In this document: piece by piece, positions 49,974 to 59,231 of the stretch | How positions within the stretch are numbered: position 1 is the stretch's first letter | How the letters are laid out: each line of letters opens with the position of its first letter | The notes under the pieces: generated by a model | What the model was told of the DNA's origin: nothing | Databases searched by the model: none | Seen by the model: only the letters and a program-made list of their open reading frames with translations | Made by a program: the position numbers and the translations under genes | From: Ekhidna lutea | GTDB taxonomy: Bacteria; Bacteroidota; Bacteroidia; Cytophagales; Cyclobacteriaceae | Reading direction: 5' to 3' | NCBI RefSeq assembly: GCF_900188325.1 | Contig: NZ_FZPD01000005.1 | Location: forward strand, 434,001 to 498,000 | DNA: 64,000 nucleotides

Positions 49974-50462
49974 TTTTCGCTGCTTAAATGACCAGGTAAA
50001 TTCAAATTCTGAAACAATCGTTCCGTCCCTCATTTTACCAACCGTTTTAAATGTAGCTTCGGCTGATTCACCTGTTTTGATACAATTTTCAACTGCTTCA
50101 AAAGCCTTAGCTCCATCTTCACAGGTGAAGTAAACTCTATCAGTGGCTTTCTTGCTAAATGTAGCTTTTAAATCAACGATTATAAATGCTACAGAAGGTT
50201 TTTGTCCCGTGATGGCAAGTAGGCAAGGCGTAGCTGTCGATAACTCTGCAGCCATGCTTTGTACCGCGAAGTAGGTAGACTTGAATGGGTTTTTTGTCAG
50301 ATACTTAAAGGGAACTGATGTTACACATTTCTTTCCAGTCAGCTCTCTAACCCTTAATCCGGCTATCCAACCCATCGGTAGACTTTTTACAAGAAAGAGT
50401 GGAAATTTGAAATTACTGGTTACCTGGCGGGCCAGCTTGTGCTGCTTCGGATTAAGTTGCAT
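49968..50462 (-). CDS. DUF4442 (hotdog-fold) protein
   Basis: A 164-residue protein of the DUF4442 family, related to PaaI-type hotdog thioesterases. Visible parts are PLFLVKSLPMGWIAGLRVRELTGKKCVTSVPFKYLTKNPFKSTYFAVQSMAAELSTATPCL (the helix and front strands) and VGKMRDGTIVSEFEFTWSFKQR. Enzymatic activity has not been shown for most members. It overlaps the BrkB stop by 6 bases (convergent) and the upstream coiled-coil gene by 11 bases, so it ends the minus-strand Sia-type operon. Confidence 0.78.
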   Translation of the reverse strand: MQLNPKQHKLARQVTSNFKFPLFLVKSLPMGWIAGLRVRELTGKKCVTSVPFKYLTKNPFKSTYFAVQSMAAELSTATPCLLAITGQKPSVAFIIVDLKATFSKKATDRVYFTCEDGAKAFEAVENCIKTGESAEATFKTVGKMRDGTIVSEFEFTWSFKQRKS

Positions 50463-50970
50463 TAAATTGTCCGTTTTCTTCCTTCTGAAGGATTTTGCTT
50501 TTCTCTTTATTCATAAAGTAATTTTCAAGTGCACCTTCAGAGAATTTGATAAGCAAAAAGAGTGCGCCAAGAATTCCTAAACTAACAAATTGGGTGTCAA
50601 AATATTCATCAATGATTGGTTCAAGTAGAAGTTGTTCAAGAATAAACAACACTACGGCAACCGTAAGAAGTATTGTGGAAGCTTTTCTGCCAACTTTAGC
50701 TTTCGCTAGTTGGGTTACAGTATCTGCTAACTGTACGTTCTTGTCTTTGATTTCGTCATTTTGCTCACGGATTTGCATATTAGCATTATCCAGTTTCTTC
50801 TGTAATCGATCAGAAACCCTGGTAATTACTTTGGCTTGAGCGACGAGCTCCTCGTATTCATCCGAAAAAGAATCCAGGTCTTCTTTGTAGATCGCATGCG
50901 TTTCAATCTTAGATCTGAATTTTCTAAGACTGTCTATTTCGTCATAATAAAGCTCATGGTTTTTATTCAT
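50452..50970 (-). CDS. Coiled-coil protein with two C-terminal membrane helices
   Basis: A 172-residue protein. Residues 1-95 form a long amphipathic coiled-coil (VSDRLQKKLDNANMQIREQNDEIKDKNVQLADTVTQLAK), then two membrane helices (about 98-117 and 126-145). The very C-terminus is basic and cytoplasmic. No named family. It follows siaC by 14 bases on the minus strand and is probably part of the same partner-switching module, perhaps as its membrane scaffold. Confidence 0.75.
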   Translation of the reverse strand: MNKNHELYYDEIDSLRKFRSKIETHAIYKEDLDSFSDEYEELVAQAKVITRVSDRLQKKLDNANMQIREQNDEIKDKNVQLADTVTQLAKAKVGRKASTILLTVAVVLFILEQLLLEPIIDEYFDTQFVSLGILGALFLLIKFSEGALENYFMNKEKSKILQKEENGQFNAT

Positions 50971-50984
50971 CTATTTAGTTGCGG

Positions 50985-51374
50985 TCACAAGTCATCTTCT
51001 TCTATTTCGTAGAAGTTAAAATTTAAATCAAGCAGATCGCTATAGTCTTCGCCTGCCTCCATCATATCATCATCACCTTCCTCGAAATACCAGTTTATAG
51101 TAATCTTTCTTCCACTGTTTTCAATTTTACTTAATCGCTTGAAGACATCAAAGAGACACTTCGAAGAGCTCGTATTAAAATACTCAAATGCAATATTTGT
51201 CGTTATTTCATCCCCGCCAGAAACGGCGTATTCATCAAGGTTGTCAAGCACACGCTGATAAAACTGAATAGAGTTTTCAGGACTTGACCTACCCCTCATT
51301 TCCAATAAACCCTCATCAGGATCAAAATTGATCAATGGGGTTGTTCTTGTTGGTTCGATGAATACTTTTTCCAT
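50985..51374 (-). CDS. SiaC family regulatory phosphoprotein (DUF1987)
   Basis: A 129-residue DUF1987 protein. FIEPTRTTPLINFDPDEGLLEMRGRSSPENSIQFYQRVL is the SiaC N-terminal half and EYFNTSSSKCLFDVFKRL the phosphorylation site. Thr68 of the NTSSSK motif matches the numbering and context of the phosphorylated Thr in Pseudomonas SiaC. In Pseudomonas the phosphorylation state set by SiaB kinase and SiaA phosphatase decides whether SiaC activates the diguanylate cyclase SiaD. No SiaD-like cyclase is nearby, so the output here is unknown. It lies between siaB and the coiled-coil gene. Confidence 0.9.
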   Translation of the reverse strand: MEKVFIEPTRTTPLINFDPDEGLLEMRGRSSPENSIQFYQRVLDNLDEYAVSGGDEITTNIAFEYFNTSSSKCLFDVFKRLSKIENSGRKITINWYFEEGDDDMMEAGEDYSDLLDLNFNFYEIEEDDL

Positions 51375-51412
51375 AAATCTCTCTACGGTTTGTTGGTTTA
51401 TACTTTCTGGTC

Positions 51413-51976
51413 CTACGCTTCTAATCTTGGCAATCTAATTTGAAATGTGAAGTAGCTAACTTTATCGGTAACCGGTTGAAACTTATATCTAAGTTTCTGA
51501 CCACCCGTTTTTCTTGCAATATCTATAAAGCCTAACCCTCCCGTTCCTTTGTCTGAAAATTCTTGCTCAGCAAGTACTTTTTTATATAATGCTCTTAATT
51601 CATCTGCATCTACTGCATTGATATCATCAAGTCTTTTTTGAATTTCTTTTGTCTTAGAGGAAGGTATATAGTTGCCCGTTTGAAGACTATAGAATCTTTT
51701 ACGAGCGGAGATCATAATCAAGGCCGAATTTGAATCATAGCTACTCACTTTCATGTCATCAGCATTCACCTCATCCAAATGATAATAGAGGTTTTGAATA
51801 CATTCTGTAGCTACATTGTAGAATTTTTTCTTCACTTTCCTGTTTTCCTCTAACTCCTCAAGTCTTTCTTCCAATGTCCCTATCATGGCAGTTACCAGAT
51901 CAAAGGTCAATTCACCCTTGAACATTAGAATAATGTTTTGGTCATAAATGTTTTTGTAGCTCCTCAGATAATCCAT
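51413..51976 (-). CDS. SiaB family protein kinase (DUF6272)
   Basis: A 187-residue protein. NIILMFKGELTFDLVTAMIGTLEERLEEL is the N-terminus, KKKFYNVATECIQNLYYHLDEV the GHKL-like N box with its conserved Glu-Asn pair, and DKGTGGLGFIDIARKTGGQKLRYKF the glycine-rich nucleotide lid. It is the presumed kinase of SiaC (next gene). The promoter region of the divergent kinase operon lies upstream, 408 bases without a gene. Confidence 0.88.
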   Translation of the reverse strand: MDYLRSYKNIYDQNIILMFKGELTFDLVTAMIGTLEERLEELEENRKVKKKFYNVATECIQNLYYHLDEVNADDMKVSSYDSNSALIMISARKRFYSLQTGNYIPSSKTKEIQKRLDDINAVDADELRALYKKVLAEQEFSDKGTGGLGFIDIARKTGGQKLRYKFQPVTDKVSYFTFQIRLPRLEA

Positions 51977-52384
51977 AAATAGGGGTAATTTTCTTTGGGC
52001 TGGAAAAGTAAGAACTTATGACTAATTAAACCAAATGTTTAATCACCTAAAACTTCACGGTGATTATCAATTGTTTAAGGTTGTCAGCACTCCAACCCAC
52101 GATTATTCCAAATGTAAAACTATGATCTTTATTAGACTTACGGGATTAAAAATTACGAAAAGGCAAATTAGGTTTTCTTTATTATTTTAGTATAGGAAGT
52201 AAACGCCAAAATGATACTAGGTAATTTGATTAGCTGTTTCTAATGGAAAATATGTATAAAAATGTAATATTTCCAATAAACCTTTTTTTACTATAGATTT
52301 GAGGGACTTGCTAATAGGATTTTTTTAATTCATTAAGGCAATAGAGATTAACTAGTTAAGAGTTTAACCAACTATGATCAAGGT
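51977..52384. promoter_or_regulatory. Divergent regulatory region with a promoter for the histidine kinase
   Basis: This 408-base AT-rich gap separates siaB (minus) from the histidine kinase (plus). TTTC near 52270-52273 and the full -7 match TAGATTTG at 52294-52301 are about 20 bases apart, giving a plausible promoter with a ~75-base leader. On the minus side AACATTTG (complement of 52032-52039) is a weaker candidate for siaB. No ORF or strong hairpin is visible. Confidence 0.5.
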
Positions 52385-54283
52385 ATGTTAAAGAAGGATT
52401 TATATGCCAATGTCTACATTCTAACGGCATTGGTCTTGATAGGGGCGGTCGCATATTACGTCTTTGTCCTCCAAAAAGAGATAACCAACTCATTTAATCA
52501 AGATCCTAAAGTCGTTCAGGTTGCTGCAAATCAGTCAACCATGGGGCAACAAATTGTGAAGGCAGCTCTTGGAATGGGCTACTCTGAAACACAAAAGAAT
52601 TTTGATTTTTTCAAAAATGAATTGAGGAGGGTGTACCCGCAATGGCAAAAGGGACATCAGGCATTAATCAATGGCGATGCAGACCTCAATCTTACACAAC
52701 CATCACAAACAGATGAGTACGTGGCTTTGCAGGAAGAGCTAAAGTTTCTGTTCTTCGATATGAATACAAACACATCCAATATTTTGGATGTAAACTTCAC
52801 CGATAATAGAACAAGTATAAATTTCCTTGCGCTTCGGAGGTCAATCGAGGCACTGGTAAATACAGTGAGAAGATATGACGCTGCTTCAACTGATATAACA
52901 GATTATTTTGTTGAAAATGCACAAAATAGGGGAGCTAGTCTGGGGCTGGCAGAGTATGTAGGATTTTCAGTTTTTGTCGGTATTTTCCTTATACAAGGGT
53001 TTTTCATTTTTAGACCCCTGGTTAAACTTGCAAGTGAGAATTACTTGTCAGCAAACAAGGCTTTCGTAAAAGTGAAGAAATCTGAGCAGCAGCTGAAAAT
53101 CAACTTCCAAAAACAAAAGCTTATTAACAAGAAGCTTTACTTATCTCGAAAAGAACTCGAGGAGAAAAACCTTAAGCTCGAGGAATCAGAGGCTAAGTTG
53201 CTCAAATCATCAGAAGAGCAGATTAAAATTAATGAACGTCTGATTGCAGCACAGGATGAACTGAACCTTGCGTATAAGAAATTACAGGATTCCGAAGTTG
53301 AAATTAGGGAACTGGCAGATAAGCAATTACAAGATAATGAGAAGCTTTTCCTTGCAGAGAAAAAATTACAATCATTGCTTGAAAATGAGCAAAAATCAAA
53401 AGAAGAGCTTTCAAAAGCACTTGACTCGCTGAAAGGAGCTCAATCTCAGTTGGTGCACTCAGAAAAAATGGCATCATTAGGTCAGCTTACAGCTGGTATT
53501 GCTCATGAGATTAACAACCCGATTAACTTTATTTCGAGTGGTATGGTTTCCTTGAAGATGTCGATTGAGGCTATGAGAGAGATTTCAGAGGAGTATACTC
53601 GGTTGGATGACGGAGATGATCCGGAAGATGTACTGGAAGGAGTGAGAGAGCTCAAAGAAGAACACGAATATGATGAGATAGTGGATGAACTAGATGATTT
53701 GATAAATGACATCAATTACGGAGTTTCTAGAACTATTGAAATCGTTAAGGGACTTAGAGTATTCTCCAGATTGGATGAAGAGGAAGCTAAGAATGCAAAT
53801 GTCAATGAAAACATTGATGCAACACTGACACTGCTTCGTAACAAAACAAAAGGCAAGATCGAAATCACCAAGCATTACGATGAAAGCATGCATGAGATCG
53901 AATGTTACCCTGGACAGCTTAACCAGGTTTTTATGAACATTTTGAATAATGCTGTGCAGGCAATGCCTGATGAAAAGAAAGATGCTGAAATAACCATCTA
54001 TACCGAAGAGGCAGACAATGAAGTGTTTGTAAGAATAAAAGATAACGGAGTAGGTATACCGGATGAAATTAAAAATAGAATTTGGGAGCCATTCTTTACG
54101 ACCAAGGAGGTAGGTGTAGGAACAGGTTTGGGAATGTCTATTACCTATGGTATTATTGAAAAGCATGGTGGAAAAATTGAACTTGCAAGTGAGGTTGGTA
54201 AAGGAACAGAGTTTGTCATAACTCTACCGAAGAAAATAACCCCTATTAAGAAGAAAGAGCAAGAGGTAGCAGAGAGTAATTAA
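52385..54283 (+). CDS. Membrane sensor histidine kinase with PilJ-like input domain
   Basis: A 632-residue kinase. A membrane helix (about 8-28) and a second (about 195-217) flank a periplasmic helical domain similar to the type IV pili sensor N-terminus ([35 protein letters not shown]). A long coiled-coil (220-360) leads to HisKA, with the phospho-acceptor His374 in [17 protein letters not shown]. The HATPase has [45 protein letters not shown]. It probably phosphorylates the response regulator 26 bases downstream. Confidence 0.93.
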   Translation: MLKKDLYANVYILTALVLIGAVAYYVFVLQKEITNSFNQDPKVVQVAANQSTMGQQIVKAALGMGYSETQKNFDFFKNELRRVYPQWQKGHQALINGDADLNLTQPSQTDEYVALQEELKFLFFDMNTNTSNILDVNFTDNRTSINFLALRRSIEALVNTVRRYDAASTDITDYFVENAQNRGASLGLAEYVGFSVFVGIFLIQGFFIFRPLVKLASENYLSANKAFVKVKKSEQQLKINFQKQKLINKKLYLSRKELEEKNLKLEESEAKLLKSSEEQIKINERLIAAQDELNLAYKKLQDSEVEIRELADKQLQDNEKLFLAEKKLQSLLENEQKSKEELSKALDSLKGAQSQLVHSEKMASLGQLTAGIAHEINNPINFISSGMVSLKMSIEAMREISEEYTRLDDGDDPEDVLEGVRELKEEHEYDEIVDELDDLINDINYGVSRTIEIVKGLRVFSRLDEEEAKNANVNENIDATLTLLRNKTKGKIEITKHYDESMHEIECYPGQLNQVFMNILNNAVQAMPDEKKDAEITIYTEEADNEVFVRIKDNGVGIPDEIKNRIWEPFFTTKEVGVGTGLGMSITYGIIEKHGGKIELASEVGKGTEFVITLPKKITPIKKKEQEVAESN

Positions 54284-54309
54284 TTTAAACAACTTAAGAC
54301 CAAGTGAGG

Positions 54310-55557
54310 ATGGAAGAGATTCATGACCAGCAACAGATTGATCGACCAACAAAAAAGAAAAAGTTTTCACTTTTATATGTGGATGATGAGGCAACAAACC
54401 TTCGGGTTTTTAAAGCGAACTTTAGAAAGTTCTTTAATGTCTACACTTCCACTAACCCAATAGAAGCGATTGATATTTTAAATCAGGAAGAGATTCAGGT
54501 GATCGTTACTGATCAGCGAATGCCTGAAATGACCGGAACTCAGTTTCTGGAAAAGATACTTCCTGATCACCCTGATGTTATAAAAATCATCCTTACAGGC
54601 TTTACAGATATTGAAGCAATTAAGGATGGAATTAATCGTTGTGGTATTTTCAAATACATCACCAAACCATGGAATTTTGATGAAATGAAAGGTGTGCTTG
54701 AGCGGGCCATTGAGACCTATCAGCAGGCAGCTGAGAGTGAAGAACACATCAAAGAACTAGAGGATAGCAATGTTGAGTTGGAAAGTAGGGTAAGGGAAAG
54801 AACCCAAGAGTTAAATAAAATCAACAAGCGATTGATTGACAGCATTAGATACGCTGGTTTACTCCAGCAAAGTATGCTGCCAAATGACAGATACCTCAGT
54901 AGACAGTTTCATGATCACTTTGTGATTTTTGAGACGAAATATCTTTTTAGTGAAGAGTTTGTATGGACGACCAGACTAAATTTCAGGTCGGAAGATTATA
55001 CTGTTGTCTCTTTGATCGAGTTTGATGGTAAAGGAATAGTCGGGTCATTGAAAACGCTTATTGCGGATTCTGTTCTAAATTACCTCACGCATGATCGTAA
55101 AATCTTCCATTCAGGAGAAATAATAAATGAGCTCAAGTATGAGCTGGATGCTGCGGGATCTGACGAACTTCAGTGTGATTTAAAAGTTTCCGTTGCAGTA
55201 TTTGATCATAACGCAAATACATTACAATTTAGCGGGATCAATCAGGATATGATTGTCTTCAATGGAACTAAATCAACCTTATTAAAAGGTGATGAAGGCG
55301 ATCATTTTGAAGATGCCATAGCGGATAAGATAGGCATTGAGCCTGACGCGTCTTATTACATGTATTCAAATGGATATTACAACCAGATGAATGAAGATGG
55401 TGTCAAATTCTCTTACGAGAAATTTGAAGAGATGCTCAAATCCGTGCAAGGCAAATCGATGGGAGAGCAGAGAGAATTTTTAATGAGTAATCTGCAAACC
55501 TGGAAAGCAGGATCGAGCCTAAACGATGATATCTCTATCATAGGCTTTAAACTCTAA
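54310..55557 (+). CDS. Response regulator with degenerate PP2C/SpoIIE-like output domain
   Basis: A 415-residue protein (ATG at 54310 preferred over a GTG six bases upstream). The receiver spans residues about 18-135, with LLYVDDE, the phospho-acceptor Asp68 in VIVTDQRMPEM, and TKPWNF. A coiled-coil linker follows. The C-terminal ~230 residues resemble SpoIIE phosphatases in plan (SIRYAGLLQQSMLP is like the usual SISYAERIQRSTLP), but the metal-binding GGDFYWF and GDCTGHGVPGA of the neighbour are here SEEFVWT and IEFDGKGIVGS. Catalysis is therefore doubtful, and it may act as a pseudophosphatase that binds the SiaC-like protein. Confidence 0.85.
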   Translation: MEEIHDQQQIDRPTKKKKFSLLYVDDEATNLRVFKANFRKFFNVYTSTNPIEAIDILNQEEIQVIVTDQRMPEMTGTQFLEKILPDHPDVIKIILTGFTDIEAIKDGINRCGIFKYITKPWNFDEMKGVLERAIETYQQAAESEEHIKELEDSNVELESRVRERTQELNKINKRLIDSIRYAGLLQQSMLPNDRYLSRQFHDHFVIFETKYLFSEEFVWTTRLNFRSEDYTVVSLIEFDGKGIVGSLKTLIADSVLNYLTHDRKIFHSGEIINELKYELDAAGSDELQCDLKVSVAVFDHNANTLQFSGINQDMIVFNGTKSTLLKGDEGDHFEDAIADKIGIEPDASYYMYSNGYYNQMNEDGVKFSYEKFEEMLKSVQGKSMGEQREFLMSNLQTWKAGSSLNDDISIIGFKL

Positions 55558-55565
55558 TATTTGGG

Positions 55566-55805
55566 ATGGCTATAAAGGCGAGTAGTTTTAAGAATTGGTG
55601 TACAGTGAATATCAGTCCGCAATCGTGGACAAGGATATGCTTAAAAAGGGTAGATGAAATCAGGGAGAAGGGGCATACATTAAAAGAAATGGAAGACCTC
55701 AATCCAGATATAGAAATGGATGATGACCTTATGGAGTCCCTCAATACTGCTTTATCCGAACTTTATGAAATGACAGTAAATGAAGATTCACTGGCTCCTC
55801 ATTAA
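55566..55805 (+). CDS. Small acidic hypothetical protein after the response regulator
   Basis: A 79-residue protein, MAIKASSFKNWCTVNISPQS, with two Cys in the N-terminal part and an acidic, helical C-terminus (MDDDLMESLNTALSELYEMTVNE). No family recognised. It follows the response regulator by 8 bases on the same strand and converges with the SiaA-like gene, so it probably belongs to the kinase operon. It could be a small partner of the signalling proteins. Confidence 0.6.
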   Translation: MAIKASSFKNWCTVNISPQSWTRICLKRVDEIREKGHTLKEMEDLNPDIEMDDDLMESLNTALSELYEMTVNEDSLAPH

Positions 55806-55819
55806 TATGATCAACTTCC

Positions 55820-57751
55820 CTATTTAACCTCAAAGCCAAGCACGCAAACATCGTCCGTTTGACTTGTGTTTTTCGACCATTCGCTGAAGGTTTTCTCTAT
55901 GATTTTCTGTTGCTCTAATAATGGCTTATCAGAAGATTCCTCAATTAACTTATGAAAGTTTTTAGACATGAATTTCTTATCATTCTCTCCGCCAAATTGA
56001 TCCTGATAGCCATCAGATGAAAGAAAGATTCTATCCTTTGCATCTAATTGGATCACTTCTTTAACCAGCTGTGCATGCACCTCTTGTTCATCTCCCTCTA
56101 TTCCTCCCACCATCATTCTCGGAGTTTTGTATATTGTCAGCTTGTCATCACCATGCTTCATGAGCCTAAGTGGTATACCAGCTCCGGCATATTCCATTTT
56201 TAAGGTGTCAAGATCAATAACACAAATACCGATTTCCATTCCGTCTCTATTCACTTCATCTGTTTCACGCTGAAGCTCAAATTTTATTACTTTATCAAGG
56301 CGTGAGATTATTTTCTTTGGATCAAGATAGTTTTGATAGTAGACAATGTTAGTCAGCTGGTTGCTTCCCATAATAGACATGATAGCGCCAGGCACACCGT
56401 GTCCGGTACAGTCACCACATGCCACGATCATAAATTCATTGTTCCCTCGTCTTACTCGCTCAAACCAATAAAAATCACCTCCGATAATATCCTTGGGTCT
56501 GTACATTACAAAAGATTCAGGGAAGATGCTTCTAAGTGTACTAATAGGTGGGAGCGTTGAACGTTGAATACGCTCTGCGTAGCTAATACTATCTCTGATT
56601 TGAGATGAAACAGAAACCAGCTGATTTTTCTGCATCTCAATTTGAGTTTTTTGATCAATTAGCTGCTTATTTGTTTGTCTTTGTTCTTCTATTTGTCCGA
56701 TAAGGCTTTGAGATGTATTTGCCATCTGTTTGGCAAGCTTACCTATTTCGTCTTTGCTTCCTATTGGTAACTCAACATCCAAATTTCCTTTGCTCAATTC
56801 CTCTGCGGCAAGACTAAGTTTAACAATTGGTTTAACGAAGAAGTTAGCAGCTATCAAAGCTAATATGATAGTAAGAGCCAGTACTGGCAAAACGGCCCAG
56901 AGTATCTGCTCTCTAATTTGACTGAGCGGCGCGTAAGCTCGCTCCTTAGGCACACTTAATATTAGTGCCCAATCATTACCCGTAAACGACAGGTAGTTAG
57001 TTTCTCGGGTAACAAAATAGAGTGCGTCCTGTGTTTCCAGAAAGTTAACTCCAGGTTCATTCAATGAAGATATAAGCTCGAATTGTTCGTATTGTGTATT
57101 GAGAATATTAGAGGGGTCGATATTGGAATATAGTACTGTTCCTGCACCATCAATTAGATGGATATCTAAAGTTCGCGTAGTATCCGAACTCAGTGTATAC
57201 TCGTCTACAATTTTAAAAAGCTCGTCTACCAAAATCCGGCCAACAAGCACACCTATATCACTATTATCAGAGGCCTTTACCTTAGATGCAAAATGCATTA
57301 TAACCCTACCAACTGATTCTGATTTTGACACATCAACTGTTTCATTCTGCTCTGGTCCTAACTTGGTCCAGTAAAGTGAGTTGGGATGTTGTCTGCCTAT
57401 TGAAATTCTTTTACTATCTGCAATCCTAACTCGGTTCATGTCAAAGTAGGAAAAAGAGTAATACAGGTTATTAATATCCTCCAATTCCTGAAGTCGCTGA
57501 GTTAATATTTCAGGGTCCGCATTTGGATTTGTAAAATACAAATTTCGAGCTGCCATTCTCACATCATTGAGACGAGAATACATAAACCTTCCAATATCCG
57601 AACTAATCCCTTTGGATTGCTGCGTCATACTTCTAACAATCTCTTCCTTAAGGGTCTGCTCTACTTTTTGATCAGCGAAGAACGAGAGAACACCAGCAGT
57701 AAATAGAACCAGGAATAGGCAGAGAATGGTAAGTTTGGCGTATATGTTCAT
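55820..57751 (-). CDS. SiaA-like membrane PP2C phosphatase (Cache-HAMP-SpoIIE)
   Basis: A 643-residue protein. A membrane helix at about 6-26, an extracytoplasmic Cache-type sensor (30-275, with GILVGRILVDELFKIVDEY-like strands), a second helix (about 283-308), a HAMP domain (FFVKPIVKLSLAAEELSKGNLDVELP) and a coiled-coil lead to a SpoIIE-type PP2C domain. The metal ligands are intact: GGDFYWF, CGDCTGHGVPGAIMSIMG, SSDGYQDQFGG and the final TDDV. In the Sia pathway this phosphatase dephosphorylates SiaC. It lies 4 kb from siaB/siaC, on the same strand. Confidence 0.92.
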   Translation of the reverse strand: MNIYAKLTILCLFLVLFTAGVLSFFADQKVEQTLKEEIVRSMTQQSKGISSDIGRFMYSRLNDVRMAARNLYFTNPNADPEILTQRLQELEDINNLYYSFSYFDMNRVRIADSKRISIGRQHPNSLYWTKLGPEQNETVDVSKSESVGRVIMHFASKVKASDNSDIGVLVGRILVDELFKIVDEYTLSSDTTRTLDIHLIDGAGTVLYSNIDPSNILNTQYEQFELISSLNEPGVNFLETQDALYFVTRETNYLSFTGNDWALILSVPKERAYAPLSQIREQILWAVLPVLALTIILALIAANFFVKPIVKLSLAAEELSKGNLDVELPIGSKDEIGKLAKQMANTSQSLIGQIEEQRQTNKQLIDQKTQIEMQKNQLVSVSSQIRDSISYAERIQRSTLPPISTLRSIFPESFVMYRPKDIIGGDFYWFERVRRGNNEFMIVACGDCTGHGVPGAIMSIMGSNQLTNIVYYQNYLDPKKIISRLDKVIKFELQRETDEVNRDGMEIGICVIDLDTLKMEYAGAGIPLRLMKHGDDKLTIYKTPRMMVGGIEGDEQEVHAQLVKEVIQLDAKDRIFLSSDGYQDQFGGENDKKFMSKNFHKLIEESSDKPLLEQQKIIEKTFSEWSKNTSQTDDVCVLGFEVK

Positions 57752-57893
57752 AGATTGGGTTATCCGTTAGCGCAGTAAAAATAATGTGTTCCCATTGCTA
57801 ATCTACGTGATATATGCAATAAGTCCATAGAATAAATATAGCTCCATTCTTAAATTGAAGCTATTATCTTAGCATCACAAACGAAAACTACTG

Positions 57894-58337
57894 ATGAAAC
57901 AGCTTCTGTCCGCCTTTGCCCTGATTGTAATAGTAAGTGCCAATGCTCAAAACTTAACTACCTACCTCAGCAACAAATCTGTTGATGAAACCGTCACGCG
58001 ATTGGTAGAGATTATTAAAAAGAAGAAACTTGTCTACTTTGAGACCGTCGAGCACGATAAGGTTGCGCTTGATTATGGAGTAGAAATCCCACCTACCAGA
58101 ATGATATTGTTCGAAGATCCTAATCTAATGATCGAGCTCGTTTCTTGCAGGCAAACAACTGCTTTGGACTTACCAATGAAAATACTTGTTTGGCAAGAAG
58201 ACGAAGATGTATATATTGGATTTTTTGATCCGAAAGTGATGAAAAAACGTTTCCTGCTGCACGAATGTGAAGACATTATCACAAGTATGTCCCGATTAAA
58301 GATTCGTGTCGTTAATGAGGCCCTTAAGGGTGATTAG
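57894..58337 (+). CDS. DUF302 family secreted protein
   Basis: A 147-residue protein with signal peptide MKQLLSAFALIVIVSANAQ. The mature part fits DUF302: VDETVTRLVEIIKKKKLVYFETVEHDKVALDYGVEIPPTRMILFEDPNLMIELVSCRQTTALDLPMKILVWQEDEDVYIGFFDPKVM. The central proline-glycine turns and the LDLPxKxLVWQ motif are diagnostic. Function is unknown, probably periplasmic small-molecule binding. Its 3' end overlaps the convergent DUF2911 gene by 14 bases. Confidence 0.88.
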   Translation: MKQLLSAFALIVIVSANAQNLTTYLSNKSVDETVTRLVEIIKKKKLVYFETVEHDKVALDYGVEIPPTRMILFEDPNLMIELVSCRQTTALDLPMKILVWQEDEDVYIGFFDPKVMKKRFLLHECEDIITSMSRLKIRVVNEALKGD

Positions 58338-58887
58338 TGATCGGGACGGACCATCGTACCTTATCCCATCTGAATTTTAACGAATCATCAGCAAAGTAGA
58401 ATAGCATTCGCTCCTGGGACTGATTTGCATACCTGGGAGTAATCTTCATTCGTATGGCATCCAGGCTGTCTTTGTATTGATAGCTCCCCCATTGATCCCA
58501 TTCCTTATTAAAAATGAGCGTCCATTCGTATCGGTTTGGAATGGTGAATATTGAGTATTTTCCTGCTTCTAGTAAAAATGAGTCAATCTTCATATCACCG
58601 GCAATTTCAATAAATGTTGCGTGATTAGCACCTGTTCTCCAAAGCTCATCGTAGGGTACCAGAAAATCATCACCCTCTCCAAAAATTTTTCTGTCTTTGA
58701 CTCCCGGGCTACTGAATTCAATGTATGCACCAACACCTCCAATGCTTGTGCTATCGGATCGTAATGGAGATGGCCTTTTTTCAGGATCAGAAGTACAGTT
58801 CACACAGATTAAAGCAATTAAAGCAGATGAAACAATTATGACTGATTTTGAACGAAAAAATGTCCGATATTGGAATACTGATTTCAT
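58324..58887 (-). CDS. DUF2911 family lipoprotein
   Basis: A 187-residue protein with a lipoprotein signal ending CVNC (Cys near residue 30). The core YIEFSSPGVKDRKIFGEGDDFLVPYDELWRTGANHATFIEIAGDMKIDSFLLEAGKYSIFTIPNRYEWTLIFNKEWDQWG is the DUF2911 signature: PYDELWRTGANEAT-like and KYSLFTIP-like motifs. It is probably a surface or periplasmic beta-sandwich of unknown role. Convergent overlap with DUF302. Confidence 0.9.
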   Translation of the reverse strand: MKSVFQYRTFFRSKSVIIVSSALIALICVNCTSDPEKRPSPLRSDSTSIGGVGAYIEFSSPGVKDRKIFGEGDDFLVPYDELWRTGANHATFIEIAGDMKIDSFLLEAGKYSIFTIPNRYEWTLIFNKEWDQWGSYQYKDSLDAIRMKITPRYANQSQERMLFYFADDSLKFRWDKVRWSVPITNHP

Positions 58888-58973
58888 GTGGGTAGACGAT
58901 AACGTACTGAAAAATAGTAGGTTACAGATTTGGGTATATTATTTGCCAGTTGAATATAAAAACTATTAATCAT

Positions 58974-59231
58974 ATGGGAATCATAGGCATAGAAATACCC
59001 CAGCTAAATGAAGAACAGGATATTGAAGTAGAGGTACGTGTAAATGGGATAAAAAAACAGTATCAATACAGAGTTGAGATTTTTCATTGGGATGACTGCC
59101 CATATCCTACTGAAGACAGGGTGGAATGTATCCGCCAGTTAGTAAATGGATATGATAAGAATTGGGATCTTGCACATATCGGATTACCAACTGACGATTA
59201 TATTCCAATTACTTTCCGAAAAAAACGTTAG
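58974..59231 (+). CDS. Small hypothetical protein
   Basis: An 85-residue protein from the ATG at 58974 (MGIIGIEIPQLNEEQDIEVEVRV). A TTG start 24 bases further up is less likely. It is acidic, with beta-strand character and two Cys (DDCPYPTEDRVECIRQLV). I do not recognise a family. The end overlaps the convergent DUF3127 gene by four bases. Confidence 0.6.
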   Translation: MGIIGIEIPQLNEEQDIEVEVRVNGIKKQYQYRVEIFHWDDCPYPTEDRVECIRQLVNGYDKNWDLAHIGLPTDDYIPITFRKKR

